From contig CANFSD010000048.1 of NCBI GenBank assembly GCA_947449515.1, positions 1-9,730 of the forward strand: a DNA stretch of 9,730 nucleotides, read 5' to 3'. The stretch's first letter is position 1. Every line of letters starts with the position of its first letter. The notes under the pieces were generated by a model. That model did no database searches. It was not told the DNA's origin and saw nothing but the letters and a program-made list of their open reading frames with translations. The DNA comes from Bacteroidota bacterium (GTDB lineage: Bacteria; Bacteroidota; Bacteroidia; UKL13-3). The position numbers and the translations under genes were made by a program. This document shows positions 1 through 7,055 of the stretch, one piece after another.

Positions 1-1164
1 CAAGATTGAACCAATGAAATTACTTCTTCTATGTGCAGGTAAATTTTCTAAGAGCTGTTGCATTTCTGTTTCTAATTTTACTTCAAAAAATTCTTGAGAA
101 AAACGAGCTTCCAACAATTGAAATCCTATAAGTTGTTTTTGGTTCCAAAGTGTTTCATCAGTATATAATTGAAAGGCGGCGGCTGTAATTTCTTCGGGAG
201 TAGTTGCCACAAATCCGGGCCAATCATTGGCAGCTGCAATACCCTCGGCACCTATTTGCGTTGTAACAGAAGGCGTTCCGCAATACATGGCTTCAAGCAA
301 TTTTCCTTTTAAGCCTGCCCCAAAAAGCAAAGGCGCTAAAGAAATACGCCTTTGTGATACCACCTCAAAAGCATTACCTGCCCTTCCATGCACCAAAAAT
401 TTCTCCTTGGTATTTTGCAAATTAAACACCTTTTCAGATGGGTAGGCACCATAAATATGCAGGGTAGCTTCAGGCAATTTATTTCGCAACAAGGGCCATA
501 TTTTTTCTTTCAAAAACAAGACAGCTTGCCAATTGGGTTCGTGCCAAAAATTGCCAATGAAAACAAAATCTTTGCGCTGCGTAAAATCGGGTAAAGGCTT
601 ATCAAATAGGTGATTTTGGGCATTTACAAACAAGGGGAAATAACATAACATTTGAGCCGAAATACCAAATTCATTTTGCAATAATTGCATTTCAAATTCA
701 GAAACAATGAGACTCAAATCGCAACGTAATATACTGGCAATTTCACGCCTGGCTTTGTCATTTTGCAAATCAAATGTGCCATTTTTTAGCGCATGTTGTC
801 GTGCCTCCCTTAAAAAATGCAAATCTTCCGTATCCAAAATGCGCATGGCATCAGGGCAATTTTCATAAACACGCCAGCCAAATTGTTCTTCTATCATAAA
901 CCTATCAAACAGAACCAAATTAGGCTGCAATTCTTTGACAAAGGCATCAAAGCTAGAATGGTTCAATTGTATATGTGCCTTTTCTACACCAATAGTGCTA
1001 AGATCAAAAGTAAATTCACTCTCTTGGGATGCAGAAGCAAAGCAAACGCGGTATCCCAAGCGCTTAAAAAAATGAATCAAGACCATCATTCTGCCACCCG
1101 CTGCAGAAGAATTTGGTTCGGGCCAAACATATCCAATGATAAGTAAAACAGGGTCTTTGCGCAT
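1..1164 (-). CDS. GT4-type glycosyltransferase, partial (C-terminus outside window)
   Basis: The frame is open from an ATG at 1164 to the left edge, giving 388 codons with no stop. The N-terminus has the hydrophobic strand and glycine-rich loop of a GT-B fold (LLIIGYVWPEPNSSAAGGR, residues 7-25). The C-terminal half has FIGNFWHEPNW at about 202-212, a strand at 234-240 (TLHIYGA), and the nucleotide-sugar motif GAGLKGKLLEAMYCGTPSV at 282-300 followed by GAEGI. That last block matches the E-containing donor-site motif of family GT4. The enzyme should transfer a sugar from a nucleotide donor, probably on the cytoplasmic face for surface polysaccharide or glycoprotein glycans. Donor and acceptor cannot be told. 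No signal peptide is seen. No Shine-Dalgarno precedes the start, as is usual in this phylum. It is divergent from miaE with a 78-nt gap. The other open frames in this region run on the opposite strand and look like shadows. Confidence 0.88.
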   Translation of the reverse strand, partial: MRKDPVLLIIGYVWPEPNSSAAGGRMMVLIHFFKRLGYRVCFASASQESEFTFDLSTIGVEKAHIQLNHSSFDAFVKELQPNLVLFDRFMIEEQFGWRVYENCPDAMRILDTEDLHFLREARQHALKNGTFDLQNDKARREIASILRCDLSLIVSEFEMQLLQNEFGISAQMLCYFPLFVNAQNHLFDKPLPDFTQRKDFVFIGNFWHEPNWQAVLFLKEKIWPLLRNKLPEATLHIYGAYPSEKVFNLQNTKEKFLVHGRAGNAFEVVSQRRISLAPLLFGAGLKGKLLEAMYCGTPSVTTQIGAEGIAAANDWPGFVATTPEEITAAAFQLYTDETLWNQKQLIGFQLLEARFSQEFFEVKLETEMQQLLENLPAHRRSNFIGSIL

Positions 1165-1191
1165 GCCTGCAAAATAATTCAATTATTCCAA

Positions 1192-1223
1192 TTGCCATAA
1201 GATTGAAAAAACAGGTATTTTTG
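1192..1223 (+). promoter_or_regulatory. Candidate Bacteroidota promoter for miaE
   Basis: TATTTTTG at 1216-1223 fits the TAnnTTTG -7 element. A TTG at 1192-1194 lies 21 nt upstream and could be the -33 element. Transcription would start near 1229, about 13 nt before the miaE ATG. The match is by eye only. No equally good box was seen for the divergent glycosyltransferase gene. Confidence 0.45.
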
Positions 1224-1242
1224 TGCTCTTAATAGTGAAATT

Positions 1243-1824
1243 ATGTTAGGTTTAAAATTGGCTACCGACCCACGCTGGGTAAATATTGTAGAATCAAATA
1301 TTGAAGAAATCCTTACAGACCATGCTTGGTGCGAGCAAAAAGCCGCCACCAATGCCATTTCTATCATTACCTATAATTCAGAACACCAAGATTTAGTAAC
1401 CGACTTATTGGCAATAGCCAAAGAAGAAATAGAACATTTTGAAATGGTGCATGAGCTCATCAAGAAAAAAGGTTTAACCTTAGGGAGGGAGCGCAAAGAC
1501 CATTACGTAAACGAACTGTATAAATTCATGGAAAAGGGTGGCAGCAGAATTTCTTCATTTGTAGAGCGCCTCTTGTTTTCTGCCATGATTGAAGCCCGCA
1601 GCTGCGAAAGGTTTAAAGTTTTATCGCAAAATATTGCCGACAAAGAACTCGCAAAATTCTACCACGATTTAATGGTAAGCGAAGCCGGCCATTACACCAC
1701 ATTTCTAGGCTATGCAAAGAAATATGGTGTAGGCATCGACGTTGACAAGCGTTGGAAAGCTTGGATAGATTACGAAGCTTCTATCATCGTAAATTACGGC
1801 AAAAACGAAACCGTGCACGGGTAG
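1243..1824 (+). CDS. miaE: tRNA-(ms2io6A)-hydroxylase MiaE
   Basis: MiaE is a non-haem di-iron monooxygenase that hydroxylates the isopentenyl side chain of ms2i6A at position 37 of tRNAs reading UNN codons, the step after MiaA and MiaB, and it needs O2. The 193-aa protein has a ferritin-like four-helix pattern with all six expected metal ligands visible. They are E31 (CEQKAA), E62 and H65 (EEIEHF), E117 (IEARSCERF), and E147 and H150 (SEAGHYTTF). The spacing E-(30)-E-x2-H, then E-(29)-E-x2-H, is what a di-iron site of this class requires. The length is typical of the family. The start is the first ATG, 13 nt after the predicted transcription start; no Shine-Dalgarno is seen. Its TAG stop directly abuts the TAA of the convergent gene. 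The gene implies aerobic growth. Confidence 0.93.
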   Translation: MLGLKLATDPRWVNIVESNIEEILTDHAWCEQKAATNAISIITYNSEHQDLVTDLLAIAKEEIEHFEMVHELIKKKGLTLGRERKDHYVNELYKFMEKGGSRISSFVERLLFSAMIEARSCERFKVLSQNIADKELAKFYHDLMVSEAGHYTTFLGYAKKYGVGIDVDKRWKAWIDYEASIIVNYGKNETVHG

Positions 1825-1848
1825 TTAGTAGATAAACCTGTTTACCCG
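1818..1848. terminator. Possible bidirectional terminator at the convergent stop codons
   Basis: CGGGTA (1818-1823) and TACCCG (1843-1848) form a 6-bp stem across the miaE/beta-barrel gene junction. A smaller nested alternative, AAAC-CT-GTTT, lies at 1834-1843. The hairpin overlaps both reading frames. No strong T-tract follows on either strand, so this is a weak call. Confidence 0.25.
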
Positions 1849-2598
1849 CTTTCCTCTAAAATAATACAGCAAAGACAATTGCGGACTTTGCTTCAAGTTA
1901 ACAGTAAAGCTCCTGATATTTTCTGTTTTAGCGTACCATTCATAGGTAGACTCCTTTCTCTGCAATTTCATTAATTGATTCCATCCAAGACCAATTCCAA
2001 AATGCTTACTCATTTGATAATTAATTTGCAGGCCAAGGCTTAAACCACTAATAGAATAGGAACCACGCGTTTCATCCTCTCCATAACTTCCAACACTATA
2101 ATAACTTATTTTTTTATGGTAGGTGTAAATATCACCAAATAAACCTAGGTGCGGAATAAAAACTAGTTTTTTAGTTGGCAAAACATAAAACGTTTTGCCA
2201 AACCCTGAATAAATAATAAATCTATTACTTGTTACGGTTTCTTTTTCAATACACTTTGGATCTGCTAAAGCATAATTAGCATAATTTAATTCAGAGGCAT
2301 AAGCCTCAACTCCATAGCCAAACATAGAGATGGCAAAAAAATTACGCGGCAATTGTGCCATATAATAAATTGGGATAGTAAACCCCGTATAATTCACCTT
2401 CATTTTTTCCTCATAAATAAGATTGGGAGAATTGTTACCCGGAATATTCTGCACAGACAATGGAAATTCCAAATTAGTTAAATCTGGTTGCGTAGTAAAA
2501 AAAGGAGCTATTCCAATAATGTTTTGCATAGAATCTTGGCCTTGGGCCGAACCCAAAAACAAAGAAAAAATAAGCGACAACAGGGTTGTGATTTTCAT
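1825..2598 (-). CDS. Secreted protein, probable outer-membrane beta-barrel
   Basis: I do not recognise a named family. The 257-aa product starts with a clear Sec signal peptide (MKITTLLSLIFSLFLGSAQG, cleavage likely around residue 20). The mature part alternates polar and aromatic/hydrophobic residues in the manner of amphipathic beta-strands, for example 126-139, 145-158, 182-195, 199-208 and 228-246. It ends near the strand LSLLYYF followed by a short tail (RGKRVNRFIY). Bacteroidota outer-membrane beta-barrels of this size often look like this. Two cysteines are present, one of them mature (C116). It is the last gene of the four-gene minus-strand unit, 10 nt after the beta-propeller lipoprotein gene, so it is probably co-transcribed and could be its membrane partner. 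No Shine-Dalgarno is visible. The barrel call is inferred from pattern only. Confidence 0.7.
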   Translation of the reverse strand: MKITTLLSLIFSLFLGSAQGQDSMQNIIGIAPFFTTQPDLTNLEFPLSVQNIPGNNSPNLIYEEKMKVNYTGFTIPIYYMAQLPRNFFAISMFGYGVEAYASELNYANYALADPKCIEKETVTSNRFIIYSGFGKTFYVLPTKKLVFIPHLGLFGDIYTYHKKISYYSVGSYGEDETRGSYSISGLSLGLQINYQMSKHFGIGLGWNQLMKLQRKESTYEWYAKTENIRSFTVNLKQSPQLSLLYYFRGKRVNRFIY

Positions 2599-2608
2599 AT
2601 GGGTTATT

Positions 2609-3865
2609 TTAATATTTTATCTCATCTGGAAGTTTATAGCAAACAACATAATTTCTATCTTGCACATAAAAACAACGTTTGGCTTCATTGATTTCCAAAC
2701 CAAATTGAAGACATCCATTTGGAAGAACGATATTTTTAAAATAAACAATACTTCCATTGTCTAAGTTTAATACTAGAAGATGGTCACACTGGGTAGAAAA
2801 AAGGTAGTTTTTAAATATTTTTGAATCGCCATTAGTAAAATTAATACTTGCCAAAACAGTCGGATTAAATGCTTGCTGCCATACTATATCTCCTGTAATT
2901 AAATCATAGGCAACAATAGGACTACGCCCGCTACAAATAGGAATAACCGTATTTTTATAAAGGTGAATTCCAACACCAAAATCAGGCATCGACTTATCCC
3001 ATAAAATACTTCCATCATTGGCATCAATTGCTATTAAATAATCTTGATCACTATACCTTCCAAAAGTATAAATTATCCCATTGGCACTCCCCATCTTACA
3101 CACATCAAATTCAACATATTTATTGGTATAATCTTTTATCCAATCAAATTTATTTGTTACCAAATTAAACCCCAAAACTTTCGCACTATACTTTGAATTA
3201 TCCATTTTAGAGGCTAAATACATGGTATAAATCAACATCTTTTCACCTTTGTGGTTAACGGAAAAAGTTGCTGGAGTAGAATACATTTTGTCGTATGTTT
3301 TTGAACTATCCTCATATTCACAAACCTTCTCCCATTTCCCTTGATCATATTTGGTGCGGTACACATAGCTTTTATAATTATTTACTGCATCAATATAACC
3401 TTGGTAGATATAACCATCATTGTCTTGGTAAATCTGTCTTTCTCCAAACATATTTGCCATATGATTACGCCAAAGCGTTTTACCTGTTAGCGTATTAATC
3501 GCATAGGTATTTTGTGCTGCAGATAAAATTAACACATCATTTACAAGTAAATGTGCATTGTCATAAAATCCTACCTCTGGCGAAAAATAATCATGCCACT
3601 CCCATTGTAATGTCCCGTTGTTTCCATCAAATAATTTAAAAATTTCTCCTTCAGGATTATCAAAAACTTTGCTCATTAAAACATCCTGATTGCTTGTCAT
3701 CATTGGGTTAACACTATATCCACCAATCAATGAAGTCCAAAGAGTATCGAGGGTTAATGACTTGCCATTAATAGGAAGAGGTTTTAACACCTCTTCCTTA
3801 CTTTTGCATGAAAAATTAACCAATATAAAACCTACTAATAGGTAAATAATTTTTGCTATTTTCAT
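2609..3865 (-). CDS. PQQ-type beta-propeller lipoprotein
   Basis: The 418-aa product has a lipoprotein signal: K2/K5, a hydrophobic core at 6-16, then VNFSC with C20 as the lipidated residue (a loose lipobox, common in this phylum). KSKEE follows the cysteine and resembles the acidic/lysine surface-export signals described for Bacteroidota lipoproteins. The body consists of repeated PQQ-like propeller blades of the form 'ayD..tG...W': FDGNNGTLQWEW (79-90), AINTLTGKTLWR (122-133), GFNLVTNKFDW (232-242), AIDANDGSILW (279-289), AYDLITGDIVW (319-329) and VLNLDNGSIVY (365-375). A closing strand lies at 404-411, so about seven blades are likely. Such propellers bind proteins or ligands; PQQ binding itself is not implied. 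BamB has a similar fold, but this gene has no Bam context. The start overlaps the upstream stop by one base (TAATG), which suggests translational coupling to the hydrolase. Confidence 0.82.
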   Translation of the reverse strand: MKIAKIIYLLVGFILVNFSCKSKEEVLKPLPINGKSLTLDTLWTSLIGGYSVNPMMTSNQDVLMSKVFDNPEGEIFKLFDGNNGTLQWEWHDYFSPEVGFYDNAHLLVNDVLILSAAQNTYAINTLTGKTLWRNHMANMFGERQIYQDNDGYIYQGYIDAVNNYKSYVYRTKYDQGKWEKVCEYEDSSKTYDKMYSTPATFSVNHKGEKMLIYTMYLASKMDNSKYSAKVLGFNLVTNKFDWIKDYTNKYVEFDVCKMGSANGIIYTFGRYSDQDYLIAIDANDGSILWDKSMPDFGVGIHLYKNTVIPICSGRSPIVAYDLITGDIVWQQAFNPTVLASINFTNGDSKIFKNYLFSTQCDHLLVLNLDNGSIVYFKNIVLPNGCLQFGLEINEAKRCFYVQDRNYVVCYKLPDEIKY

Positions 3866-5715
3866 TATCTTGGATCTAGTTTAAAAAACCTGCCATATTT
3901 ATCACCTTGGTACAAATCTAACAAAGCCTTTTTTGTTTCTAAACAATTTTTCATTTGGTCATGGTTTGTTTTCGGCAAAATTCCAACCCTATGTGTAATT
4001 CGCGGATCAACAGATTTATCTACTAAAATTTTTCTTGCAGCAGACGCCGCCAAAACAACACCATCATTTGGAATATAGGTTGACTCCACCTTCCAGGTAG
4101 GTATAGCCATTTGGGACCCGAAACAATAGCCATGCCAAGTTTTTCCATCTAAACCCGGAAAAGAATAATTTTTATATTTTATTCCAATTGCCAATACATC
4201 ACATGCTTTACCACTTGAATCTGGTCCAACATTATAAGAATAATTTAGTCGAACCAAGGGGTATGCTGTGCCAATATTTGTAGTGTCCTTGCAAAATAAT
4301 GTTTCATTCACCAAACAAGAAGAAACTTTTGCAGTGGAGGTTCTTCCACCTATTAGTTCAGATAAATAATAATCATTCGCATTAGACAACCAAACATATG
4401 CACTATTATATGCCTTTTCCAACCTTTCCATTTCTCTAACTTTCTTTCTTGTTCCACTTAAAAATGAAACAAAACTACCATATAATGAATTTTGTAATCT
4501 AATTTTTTCATTCATAGCTGCATCACGCCCAGCCGAATAGTCATCTATTTTTTCCTTAACAACTAATTCCATTTGATCATCTTGCCCATAACCATATTTA
4601 CTTGCAGCATTATCTAGTTCATCGTGCCCCATTCCGCGTGTACTACTCAGAAATTTCCACAATATTGGCTGCTCCTCCTCTCCATAAAATTGAACTACAG
4701 GAACTTTCAATGCGTATTCAGATAATCCTTGGGTATGAATACCATTGCTATCATTTTTACCATTTAAAAATGGCGAACCTACATAATAATCTCTAGTAGT
4801 AGGTTTGAAATAATTGGCCAATGCCAATGGTATTATTGTTTCTGAAAGTGTATTACAAAGTGCATCCTTTATTTTATCCTTTAAAGTGGGAGTTAATACC
4901 AAACGAGTCCAAAAAGTATTTTTGATTGAACCTTCAATTATGGGTCCAGACAAGGCTTCACAAGCCTCATTCATGAAATAAGGAACTTTATTTAACAATT
5001 CTGGTCGGGTATTATTGAGCACCTGCGCACCCCAATGAGGTGTACCAAATGTTACCAAACCATGGGCAAAGTTTTCATACATGGTAGGTTTTTGATCCAT
5101 ATTACGTAACCATTCTCTTGCTACAATTCCACCCTGACTATGTGCAATAATAAAATCACGATTGGTTCTTTTAGTAATATCTAAAACAGATTTACAATAA
5201 TTATTTACATCTCCACTTGCATCCGTTATCCCGCCATCTTCGCTATATAACTGCACAGGATTAGCCATCGAAGAAGCAACTCCGCGAATTGAATTTGCCT
5301 TCCTAGCAGGAAAGTTAGAACCATCTCCATATTGGGTTGTTATGGCAGGCACCCTTAAGGAACCTGTATAGCCATTTAAACCATGGATCCAAAATATATT
5401 AATATCAGCAGTAACACTATCCCAAGCCCCAGGCAAAGAATCTCCTGTAAATTTTTCATCTGGTTCAGGATTGTAGGGTAAAGTAGGAATTAATTTATCT
5501 CCATTTTTTACTACGGGTGGACCTCCACGCTGACAAAAGTCGCTTTCTGGAAATTCCAAAGTTTTTAATCCAAACTTTGACATTTGAGCCTCCAGGGCTT
5601 TTTGGTCTTTAAATAAAACTTGTATTGAATCTGAATAATTACCCTGTGCAAAAACTGAATTACAGTTAATTAAAATATAGAAAACCACTAAGGTTTTTAA
5701 ATATAAATTTTTCAT
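3865..5715 (-). CDS. Secreted alpha/beta-hydrolase, lipase/PGAP1-like
   Basis: A 616-aa protein with a Sec signal peptide (hydrophobic core about 8-17, cleavage probably after VFA, residue 23). The hydrolase features appear in order: a strand followed by the oxyanion loop FWIHGLNG (108-115); the nucleophile elbow FIIAHSQGG with S193 (188-196), where A replaces the first G of GxSxG; the lipase-like VTFGTPHWG (221-229); a likely catalytic acid D551 in NDGVV; and a likely catalytic histidine H585 in TNHDQM. It most resembles PGAP1-like/triacylglycerol lipase folds, so it should cleave esters of lipids or of acylated surface molecules; the substrate is unknown. About 320 residues separate the TPHWG block from D551, far more than in a minimal lipase. 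They include a helical, charged stretch (about 380-460) and several cysteines (467, 475, 505, 531). No T9SS sorting domain is seen at its C-terminus. It sits second in the four-gene unit, 19 nt after the T9SS cargo gene. Confidence 0.82.
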   Translation of the reverse strand: MKNLYLKTLVVFYILINCNSVFAQGNYSDSIQVLFKDQKALEAQMSKFGLKTLEFPESDFCQRGGPPVVKNGDKLIPTLPYNPEPDEKFTGDSLPGAWDSVTADINIFWIHGLNGYTGSLRVPAITTQYGDGSNFPARKANSIRGVASSMANPVQLYSEDGGITDASGDVNNYCKSVLDITKRTNRDFIIAHSQGGIVAREWLRNMDQKPTMYENFAHGLVTFGTPHWGAQVLNNTRPELLNKVPYFMNEACEALSGPIIEGSIKNTFWTRLVLTPTLKDKIKDALCNTLSETIIPLALANYFKPTTRDYYVGSPFLNGKNDSNGIHTQGLSEYALKVPVVQFYGEEEQPILWKFLSSTRGMGHDELDNAASKYGYGQDDQMELVVKEKIDDYSAGRDAAMNEKIRLQNSLYGSFVSFLSGTRKKVREMERLEKAYNSAYVWLSNANDYYLSELIGGRTSTAKVSSCLVNETLFCKDTTNIGTAYPLVRLNYSYNVGPDSSGKACDVLAIGIKYKNYSFPGLDGKTWHGYCFGSQMAIPTWKVESTYIPNDGVVLAASAARKILVDKSVDPRITHRVGILPKTNHDQMKNCLETKKALLDLYQGDKYGRFFKLDPR

Positions 5716-5734
5716 CGTTTCTTAAATCAAATTA

Positions 5735-6760
5735 TTAATTTTTAAAGAAATTATAACTCAAAGCCTTTTGTTCACTTGTTGTTACCTGCAACACATATTG
5801 ACCAGTAGTCAAATTTGGCAAGTTCACCAAGAATGTTTTTTGATTAATGTAATCAATAGGAATAGAAACACCAGTAAGCACATTGATAACCTTCACACTT
5901 GTTATGTTAACATTGTTATTCAAGTTTACTTTTACAGTAAATACCCCATCATTTGGATTAGGATAAAGCTCAATGGTTTCTGGAAATCGAATCGCTTTAT
6001 CTATTAAGCCTCCATTATCCGTAATTACATAATTGTTGTAATAACATAATTTGGTTTCAGTAATACATGGACCATTTACCGAATTTACAAATCTCTCCTT
6101 TTTATAAATTCTTAATAAATAACCTTTATTATCCATATAAGGTTCATAGCCCTTTGTTTCTCGATTTTTCTTTCCATCATCATCAATATATTCTTCAACA
6201 ACAGTGTATTTATATTTATTGAAAATAGTGGTTCTGCCATCATAAACAACTTTAACTTCTCCATTCGGAAGATTTGAGACAACAACATTTTGCGAATCCA
6301 ATTTTGCGATATCAGCATTACTAAAACTAGGAAATGAAATCAAACCTGGATGAAATCCATTATCCCTTATTTCATCTTTTCTTTCGGCACGATTTGCCAG
6401 TTGATCTGATGTGTAGGATGTTAATTTAATTAAGGCATTTTGATCATCATACAATTCAGTACCTGCCATACTGTATTTTATACGTTTTGCCAATTTCATC
6501 CATGGCTGCTCATATTCATTGCTGTCAACTTTAAGTTCAATTTGCGACTCATAATTCTGATCAATCGTTTCGGAATAACTTTGTTGGGTGAACTTTAATT
6601 CATACTTAATTTTTTCAATTTCGCTGAGTTTGCGCATGCCTGCAGTGTCTACAACGCCATAGTCGTAGGTAAGAATCTTGTTGCTTTGCTTGTACAAAAT
6701 GTTTTGCCCATAGCAAACTCCTTGCAACAACAAAGCAATACTTAGGGTAGATAACTTCAT
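5735..6760 (-). CDS. T9SS-exported protein with C-terminal sorting domain
   Basis: A 341-aa protein with a Sec signal peptide (core LSIALLLQGVCYG, cleavage near residue 18). It ends in a typical type-A Por/T9SS C-terminal domain at about 259-341: FPETIELYPNPNDGVFTVKV, the VKVINVLTG strand, LVNLPNLTTGQYVLQV, and the closing KALSYNFFKN. This domain directs outer-membrane translocation by the type IX system and is normally removed, with the product released or anchored to surface lipopolysaccharide. The cargo region (about 19-255) is charged, rich in Y/K/D/E and beta-prone (for example YKYTVVEEYIDDDGKK, 182-197). I recognise no enzymatic motif in it, so its function is unknown. It is the first gene of the four-gene unit, with a promoter candidate about 80 nt upstream, and is probably expressed with the hydrolase that follows. 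Confidence 0.87.
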   Translation of the reverse strand: MKLSTLSIALLLQGVCYGQNILYKQSNKILTYDYGVVDTAGMRKLSEIEKIKYELKFTQQSYSETIDQNYESQIELKVDSNEYEQPWMKLAKRIKYSMAGTELYDDQNALIKLTSYTSDQLANRAERKDEIRDNGFHPGLISFPSFSNADIAKLDSQNVVVSNLPNGEVKVVYDGRTTIFNKYKYTVVEEYIDDDGKKNRETKGYEPYMDNKGYLLRIYKKERFVNSVNGPCITETKLCYYNNYVITDNGGLIDKAIRFPETIELYPNPNDGVFTVKVNLNNNVNITSVKVINVLTGVSIPIDYINQKTFLVNLPNLTTGQYVLQVTTSEQKALSYNFFKN

Positions 6761-6797
6761 TTTTGTTTTGTTTAATAGGTTAAAATTTTAAAAAATA

Positions 6798-6836
6798 ATT
6801 TGCAGCCAATCACCGGCCGGGCATTTTCTTGCAAAT
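6798..6836 (-). promoter_or_regulatory. Stem-loop leader at the 5' end of the four-gene transcript
   Basis: ATTTGCA (6798-6804) and TGCAAAT (6830-6836) form a perfect 7-bp inverted repeat around a GC-rich core that contains the palindrome CCGGCCGG (6813-6820). It begins almost exactly at the transcription start predicted from the upstream promoter box, so the mRNA would open with this hairpin. It could stabilise the message or bind a regulator. I do not recognise a known riboswitch class. Confidence 0.35.
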
Positions 6837-6842
6837 CATTAT

Positions 6843-6872
6843 CAAACATAAAATTGCGCAAATATTTTTCAA
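6843..6872 (-). promoter_or_regulatory. Candidate promoter of the four-gene envelope unit
   Basis: Read on the minus strand, TATGTTTG (6850-6843) fits the TAnnTTTG -7 element. A TTG (6872-6870) lies exactly 19 nt upstream, as expected for the -33 element of the Bacteroidota primary sigma factor. The predicted start near 6837 gives a leader of about 77 nt. This is the best-spaced promoter candidate in the window. Confidence 0.55.
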
Positions 6873-7055
6873 GGCTAAGGAATGGTCTTGCGTGAAGGAT
6901 ATATTAATAAACCTGCCTGAAAATCTTATTCACCTAGCGCTACAAGCTTTTACTAAAAACCGGATTTATCCCTTACCCTAAAAAAAAGCATGCAAATTTT
7001 TAGCACTATTGCCCTAAATTGCAGCTAGCTTTACAAGCAAAATAATCCAAAAAAC

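Larger units (their letters stand above)
6761..7055. other. Divergent intergenic region
   Basis: This 295-nt gap separates the four-gene minus-strand unit from the plus-strand 141-aa gene. Its left part holds the promoter and leader described separately. The rest (about 6875-7055) is AT-rich with no convincing open frame or RNA gene. No clear TAnnTTTG box was found for the plus-strand gene; the nearest is TAGCTTTA at 7026-7033, which lacks the final G and a properly spaced TTG. Confidence 0.6.

Noticed and set aside
227..1146. Plus-strand open frames inside the glycosyltransferase region
   Set aside because: They are antisense to a continuous 388-codon frame with clear GT4 motifs, and they overlap one another and show no recognisable protein features.
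2609..3865. BamB (outer-membrane assembly lipoprotein) as identity of the propeller protein
   Set aside because: The fold class is similar, but the neighbours are secreted proteins rather than the usual BamB context, and no BamB-specific stretch was recognised. Only the propeller lipoprotein call is kept.
6112..6318. Minus-strand open frame within the T9SS cargo gene
   Set aside because: It lies on the same strand in another frame, wholly inside the larger gene, and has a biased composition without any protein-like motif.
1156..6644. The 16-mer TTTGCGCATGCCTGCA occurs at 1156-1171 and at 6629-6644
   Set aside because: One copy covers the glycosyltransferase start codon and the other lies inside the T9SS cargo gene, where it encodes GMRK. 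There is no common context or symmetry, so chance is more likely than a shared element.
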